This document shows, in pieces, positions 59,937 to 64,000 of a DNA stretch of 64,000 bases. A model generated the notes under the pieces. It saw nothing but the letters and a program-made list of their open reading frames with translations. It had not been told where the DNA came from and did not search any database. Made by a program: the position numbers and the translations under genes. This DNA comes from JBHHUI01 sp965248775 (lineage in GTDB: Bacteria > Chloroflexota > Anaerolineae > Anaerolineales > JBHHUI01): positions 62,001-126,000 of the forward strand of contig OZ252150.1 in NCBI GenBank assembly GCA_965248775.1, read 5' to 3'. Position 1 is the first letter of the stretch. The number at the start of each line of letters is the position of its first letter.

Positions 59937-62228
59937 GTGTTACAACACCGGTTGAATATCCCAGCATATGACCCCTTCGTTGCCCCACGTCGCTGGATGC
60001 TTCGGCTGGGTTCGCGCTTCTATTACCCCATTGCCGGCACCCTCGTTGCCATGATCGTCGGCCTGGTGCTGTTCGTTACCTTTATCAGCCGCCCGTATGT
60101 GCGGGTTTTGTTTGTTGTGCTTCTTATCGGCGTTGCCTGTCTGCTCGTGCTCTACTGGCGGGTCGAACGGTTGTGGCTCCACGGCAACCAGCACTGGCTC
60201 GTGCGGATCTTGCGCCCAGACCTTTCGTTCGTTTGGGCGGGTATCGGCGTAGCGATGGCGAGCACGGCCCTTCTGATTTTCATCATTTTTGCGGGCGTAA
60301 AAAGCGCCGACGTCTTGCACTTGTGGCCGGTCTATCTATTCCCGTTGCTGTTTCTTTCCGAACGGGACGATACGTTTCCGTACCTGCTCATCCTGACGTT
60401 TGCATGCGGGCTGCTTTTTCTCCTGCTGCTTTTTGCGGGCCTCTCACTCTCGGACGCTATTCCGTCACCAATCTGGCTCGCGACAGTGGCCACATCCAAC
60501 TATTATCTCGCCCGACGCTTCCTCTTGACAGAGTTGCGCACGCAACTCGTGCGGCAAGTCGCAAACCAACTCTCCAATACCCCGGAGATCGAAAGTACCT
60601 TCCCGACGATCGCAAGTCTCATCGCAGCACGCTTGCGCTATGAACACGTCCACATCTGGATTTTGGAGCCTGAAGCGCAGGTACTAGAATTGCACGCTGC
60701 ACATGGAGCAGCCCCCGGCAATTGGGTACGTCTAACCCTTCCGCTGGAAACAGGACTTTTCGAAGCCGTCCTGCAACAGCGCCGCCCCGAGGGTTGGAAC
60801 AACGTCGAGGAAGCCGAGCACTATTCCCCATTGGCGGGGTTTGAGTGGATCGTCTCTTCACTGGCCGTTCCAATCGTTGTGCGCAATCAGGCCGTGGGAA
60901 TTCTCTCAATCGTGAGTCGCCGGCGGGCGGAATTCTGGGAGATCGACATCGATCATTTGACTGTGCTGGCAGACTCTGTCGGGATCGCGCTTGCCCGCAG
61001 CGCGCACGTCCGTAAGGAAGCCGAGCGCCTGCGCGATATGCTCGCGGAAGGCATTCGACGCATCAGCGAGTGTTCTGAAATTGGCGAGATGTTCATTGCA
61101 CTTGCAGAGCAGGCCCGCATACAGTTTGGCGCCGACCTTGTCGTGCTCTATCAGCTTGCGCCCGGTACAAGTTATCCGCTGCTGCCACCATTCTATGGCG
61201 GCGATTTTCGTCAACCGGAAGCGATGGATGTGCCGGGGTTACCGGACGATTCGGCCTTGTTCGATTTATTGGAACAAGGCCGGCCCTATTACAGCTCAGA
61301 CGCCACACGCGATCCGCTCCTGGCCGAAGATGGACTTCTGGAAGAGGCTGACGGCCGCGATCGCTTTGTGTCGCGGGAAGGCGTGCAGGCGACCGTCTTC
61401 CTCCCAGTGGGGGAACCGGGCGAATTCGTGGGCGCGCTCTTTCTGCATTTCAGGGAGGCGCGCGAGTTTCCACCCCAATCGCAGTTGACTTTGGAAGCCT
61501 TCGCAACCGTTGTGGCGGAGCAGATCAATCGCGAACGCCGGAACTGGCAACGCTACGTTGCCTTTGGAGGACAACTATTCGGAGTGCATGGTTCGCTCAT
61601 GGTGAGTGCCGATAGCCTGCGCCGCTTTATTGCTGCCGCGCAAAATTTGCTGGATGTGGATCCGAAACGGAGCGCAGCCGCGCTTGATCAGGCTGCGGCT
61701 GTGGCCTCCAAGCTTGAATTTATGGCGATGCTCCACCGGTTGGGTAATCGCGATGGTATCGGGCACACTGGCCTGCGGGACGAGTTAAGGCGCGCAGCGA
61801 CAAAAATCACGCAATATGTAGATCAAGGTTGCCGCTTGCACTTCAACTTGTCCCCTGATATTGACGAACTGCCATTGGAAATAGTCGACGTGCTATACTG
61901 TCTCGCGGTCGAAGCTGTGGCGAATGCAGCTGTCCATGGTGGCGCACAACGAATTGGAATCAGCATTGAGGTCGCCCCTCGCTTGGTCGAACTTGAGGTC
62001 GTGGACAATGGCAGTGGTTTTGCGCCCGATATTGTGCGCCCGGGACCGGATGGCATTTTCGAGGGCATCGAGCTGGCAGAGCGTCAATTCGGCGCAACTG
62101 GTCGAGTCACAAGCCAACCCGGCGCAGGCACCGAAATTCATGTCCAAATCCCGCGTCTCGAAGAGAAAATATTGCTGCAATCCCAACCGAAATTAGCATT
62201 TCGCGAGGCATCCAATGGCAACTCATAA
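59937..62228 (+). CDS. Membrane sensor histidine kinase with GAF domains (NarX/LiaS-like)
   Basis: A 763-residue protein: six or seven membrane helices (~30-195), a GAF domain (~215-355), a second GAF-like domain (~375-530), a DHp-like region with His in QLFGVHGSLMVSADSLRRFI, and an HATPase (VAVEAVANAAVHGG N-box, LEVVDNGSGFAPDI G1, GAGTEIHV end). The dimerisation segment departs from the usual ELHD motif of HisKA_3 kinases, so the phosphoacceptor assignment is tentative. It starts at GTG 59937 behind AGG. The LuxR-type regulator at 62572 is its likely partner. Confidence 0.82.
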   Translation: MLQHRLNIPAYDPFVAPRRWMLRLGSRFYYPIAGTLVAMIVGLVLFVTFISRPYVRVLFVVLLIGVACLLVLYWRVERLWLHGNQHWLVRILRPDLSFVWAGIGVAMASTALLIFIIFAGVKSADVLHLWPVYLFPLLFLSERDDTFPYLLILTFACGLLFLLLLFAGLSLSDAIPSPIWLATVATSNYYLARRFLLTELRTQLVRQVANQLSNTPEIESTFPTIASLIAARLRYEHVHIWILEPEAQVLELHAAHGAAPGNWVRLTLPLETGLFEAVLQQRRPEGWNNVEEAEHYSPLAGFEWIVSSLAVPIVVRNQAVGILSIVSRRRAEFWEIDIDHLTVLADSVGIALARSAHVRKEAERLRDMLAEGIRRISECSEIGEMFIALAEQARIQFGADLVVLYQLAPGTSYPLLPPFYGGDFRQPEAMDVPGLPDDSALFDLLEQGRPYYSSDATRDPLLAEDGLLEEADGRDRFVSREGVQATVFLPVGEPGEFVGALFLHFREAREFPPQSQLTLEAFATVVAEQINRERRNWQRYVAFGGQLFGVHGSLMVSADSLRRFIAAAQNLLDVDPKRSAAALDQAAAVASKLEFMAMLHRLGNRDGIGHTGLRDELRRAATKITQYVDQGCRLHFNLSPDIDELPLEIVDVLYCLAVEAVANAAVHGGAQRIGISIEVAPRLVELEVVDNGSGFAPDIVRPGPDGIFEGIELAERQFGATGRVTSQPGAGTEIHVQIPRLEEKILLQSQPKLAFREASNGNS

Positions 62229-62505
62229 ATTGAACACAGAAGAGATCGACGCCGCTGTCACTGAACTGCATGGTTGGGCGGTGGAAGACGGTAAACTGCA
62301 GCGCGAGTTCAAATTCAAAGATTTTCGGCAAGCATTTGGATTCATGAGCAAGGTTGCGCTGGAAGTACATGCATATGATCATCACCCTGAGTGGTTCAAT
62401 GTGTACGGTACAGTGCGGATTGATCTGGTGTCTCATGACGTCGATGGGATTTCAAACCGCGATGTTGAACTCGCGCGTCGGGTCAACACCATCTATACCG
62501 ATTGA
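62215..62505 (+). CDS. phhB: Pterin-4a-carbinolamine dehydratase
   Basis: A 96-residue PCD/DCoH protein: LHGWAVEDGKLQREFKFKDF, RQAFGFMSKVALEVHAYDHH, PEWFNVYGTVRIDL and DVDGISNRDVELARRVN. The H-x(2)-HHPEW block and later His/Asp form the active site that dehydrates 4a-hydroxytetrahydropterin. It overlaps the kinase gene by 14 bases. In bacteria without aromatic hydroxylases it often has a pterin-cofactor maintenance role. Confidence 0.9.
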   Translation: MATHKLNTEEIDAAVTELHGWAVEDGKLQREFKFKDFRQAFGFMSKVALEVHAYDHHPEWFNVYGTVRIDLVSHDVDGISNRDVELARRVNTIYTD

Positions 62506-62563
62506 GACGCCCGCTTGTAAGTTGCCCCGAGAATTAGTCAGAAACACTTCCCTCTAATACCCC

Positions 62564-63286
62564 ATGCCCGACCAACCCCTCAGCGTGCTTATGCTGGAAG
62601 ACCATACGCACTATGTTGAGGGCTTGCGCTTTGAGTTGGGTGCGGAAGTTATCCTCGAACACGCCACCGAAGTATCCGAGGCGCTGCGCGCTCTCGAAAC
62701 AAATACATTTGACGCCGCGCTGGTCGATCTCTCGTTGCCACCCACACACACTGTGCAGGAAGGCATTAGATTTCTAGAGCACGTTTCCAACTCGGACTCA
62801 CTATTTTTGCCGATGGTGGTGCTCACCTCCAAAGACCTCGACGAGCGCATGCTCCAGCAGCTTCTGCGTTTGGGCGTATCTATCATGCATAAGGACGACC
62901 GACCTTCCGGTGCAGAAATTGTCAGCGCCTTGCGGCTTGCCGTGCGGGGCTATCGTTTTGTTTCGCCTTTGCTAACTGGAACGCTCGGTGAATTGCTTGC
63001 GACCGATCTGGCGACACTTGCTGACTTATACTCGGAGCGCGAATTTTCGATCTTTTGGCTACTGGCAGAGGATGGGCTCACCAATCAGCAGATAGCCTAC
63101 CGGATGGGTCTCAAGGAAGATGCGGTGAAAAAAGGTGTGCAACGCATTTTTCGGAAAGTTGATTGCAATAGCCGCGTCGAAGCCACACGCTGGTGGTTCG
63201 AAAACCGCGACGAATTGACCCGCGGTCGCTCTGTCCAGGGCTCCGGGTCGAACGGCGTTAACGCCGAATCCCCACCTCCCCGATAA
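62564..63286 (+). CDS. NarL/LuxR-type response regulator
   Basis: A 240-residue protein: a receiver domain with acidic pocket (LMLEDHTHYVEGL), phosphoacceptor Asp in DAALVDLSLPP and conserved Lys in GVSIMHKDDRP; then a LuxR-type HTH (YSEREFSIFWLLAEDGLTNQ, QIAYRMGLKEDAVKKGVQRI, FRKVDCNSRVEA). The HTH is somewhat divergent (KKGV where KxHV is common). A C-terminal Ser/Gly tail is extra. It lies just downstream of the sensor kinase and phhB on the same strand. Confidence 0.87.
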   Translation: MPDQPLSVLMLEDHTHYVEGLRFELGAEVILEHATEVSEALRALETNTFDAALVDLSLPPTHTVQEGIRFLEHVSNSDSLFLPMVVLTSKDLDERMLQQLLRLGVSIMHKDDRPSGAEIVSALRLAVRGYRFVSPLLTGTLGELLATDLATLADLYSEREFSIFWLLAEDGLTNQQIAYRMGLKEDAVKKGVQRIFRKVDCNSRVEATRWWFENRDELTRGRSVQGSGSNGVNAESPPPR

Positions 63287-63300
63287 AAAACAAATAATTT

Positions 63301-64000
63301 AGGACTTACGCAAACCAGGGAGAAACTGAGACAATGTGTGAATGAACAAATTATCTCACTGGGATTACAGCCAATTTCTCTTGGTTAGCCAAATCAATTA
63401 CACACAAACCTACTTTGCTGACCATAGTGAACATTTGAGCCACGATCGTGTCAATCGACTGATGAGGGGAAAAATTTACGCCACGGGAACTGCGCCAAAT
63501 GGTGCGCAAAGAGTTGGTTCTCTCTGAAGATGGCTACATTCTCTTTGATGATACGGTGCTTGATAAAAACCATTCCTTTGCCATTGAACTGGTGCGTAGG
63601 CAGTGGAGTGGCAACGCCAAAAAGGTAATCAAAGGCATCGGGCTCGTGACTTGTGTCTATGTCAATCCCGACATCGATAAATTCTGGGTCATCGATTACC
63701 GCATTTTTGACCCTGCGCGAGATGGACGTAGCAAACTCGACCACTTGTTGGATATGTGGCGAACCATTCTGCATGTGGAACAGCTTCCTTTCCGCACTGT
63801 GTTGATGGATAGCTGGTATGCGACGATGAAAGTGATGAAAGCAGTCGAAAAAGCCGGCAAAATCTACTACTGTCCGTTGAAATCGAACCGGCAAGCGACA
63901 GAAAGTCCTGCGGATGACTACTGCCGAGTTGATGCGCTCTCTTGGAGCGCTGAGGAGATTGAAGCGGGAAAAATGGTTCATCTCAAAAAGTTTCCAAAAG
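63301..64000 (+). mobile_element. IS element (IS701-like), 5' part, runs off the window
   Basis: AGGACTTACGCAAACCAGG at 63301 looks like a terminal inverted repeat, 40 bases before the transposase start. The other end lies beyond the window. Confidence 0.65.
63342..64000 (+). pseudogene. IS701-like transposase, frameshifted and partial
   Basis: The frame from ATG 63342 reads MNKLSHWDYSQFLLVSQINY...DRVNRLMRGK to about 63472. The homologous protein then continues in another frame (KFTPRELRQMVRKELVLSED, GYILFDDTVLDKNHSFAIEL with the first Asp, VLMDSWYATMKVMKAVEKAG with the second) to the window edge. The shift lies in GGGGAAAAATTT at 63467-63477. The element therefore looks inactive unless the run is misread. 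Confidence 0.75.

Noticed and set aside
63451..63981. A 176-codon minus-strand ORF at the right edge
   Set aside because: It is antisense to a clear IS701-like transposase reading.
1..64000. Reassignment of TGA to Trp in this organism
   Set aside because: Several intact genes end in TGA at the expected place (18572-21016, 22856-24421, 38135-38506), so TGA is a working stop.

Overview
Organism. The window looks like a chromosome segment of a mesophilic Chloroflexota bacterium, probably class Anaerolineae. This is inference from gene content: an AfsR/BTAD-type regulator, Thr/Pro-rich LysM and LytR-CpsA-Psr wall proteins, DUF2723 and Wzy-type membrane enzymes, PspC/LiaF-like stress proteins and no sign of an outer-membrane system. 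No rRNA or marker phylogeny is available here. Layout. (1) 1-18 kb is accessory and decaying. It holds a partial IS3 orfA; a four-gene PspC/LiaF-like membrane operon; a DinB-fold protein; an adenylate cyclase gene split by two nearly identical IS1-family copies in opposite orientation; a BTAD/AAA-ATPase/TPR regulator with two in-frame TGA codons; and a small membrane-protein gene whose terminator hairpin has been opened by an IS3 element. That IS3 element carries a nested IS1182-type element. Both transposase sets are peppered with short palindromic insertions of about 24-26 bp (CCAG.../...CTGG arms) and a 19-bp tandem array. (2) 15.6-18.4 kb has a DUF1684 gene plus a paralogue remnant, a methyltransferase, an FtsB/DivIC-like gene and tRNA-Leu(CAG). 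(3) 18.4-25.4 kb is an envelope/signalling operon driven by a triplicated promoter/start segment: a histidine-kinase-like protein lacking the phosphoacceptor His, a LysM/Calx-beta protein, an LCP protein and a tyrosine-recombinase-like protein without its nucleophile. (4) 25.4-30.2 kb has thrB, the tupABC tungstate transporter and tilS. (5) 30.3-39.7 kb has mreB, a Wzy/WaaL-like polymerase clipped by an IS4-like element, GtrA, a GT4 glycosyltransferase, glnS, a thioesterase, tpx and tRNA-Gln(CTG). (6) 39.8-53.5 kb is a long minus-strand block: rocD (one in-frame TGA), gltX, rodA, minEDC, a DUF2723 protein, mrdA, mreD, mreC and a UDP-glucuronate decarboxylase-like SDR. (7) 53.5-63.3 kb has a hydrolase-like/Wzy fusion, a G5/beta-propeller lipoprotein, a QGG-repeat solenoid-like membrane protein, rplY, a sensor kinase, phhB and a LuxR-type response regulator. 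A second IS transposase starts at about 63.3 kb and runs off the edge. How the genes work together. The core is elongation and division machinery (MreB/C/D, RodA, PBP2, MinCDE, FtsB-like) combined with surface-glycan assembly (LCP, two Wzy-like proteins, GtrA, GT4, SDR, DUF2723) and translation genes (GlnRS, GluRS, tilS, two tRNAs, L25). Several promoters share an extended -10 of the form TGnTATAAT.
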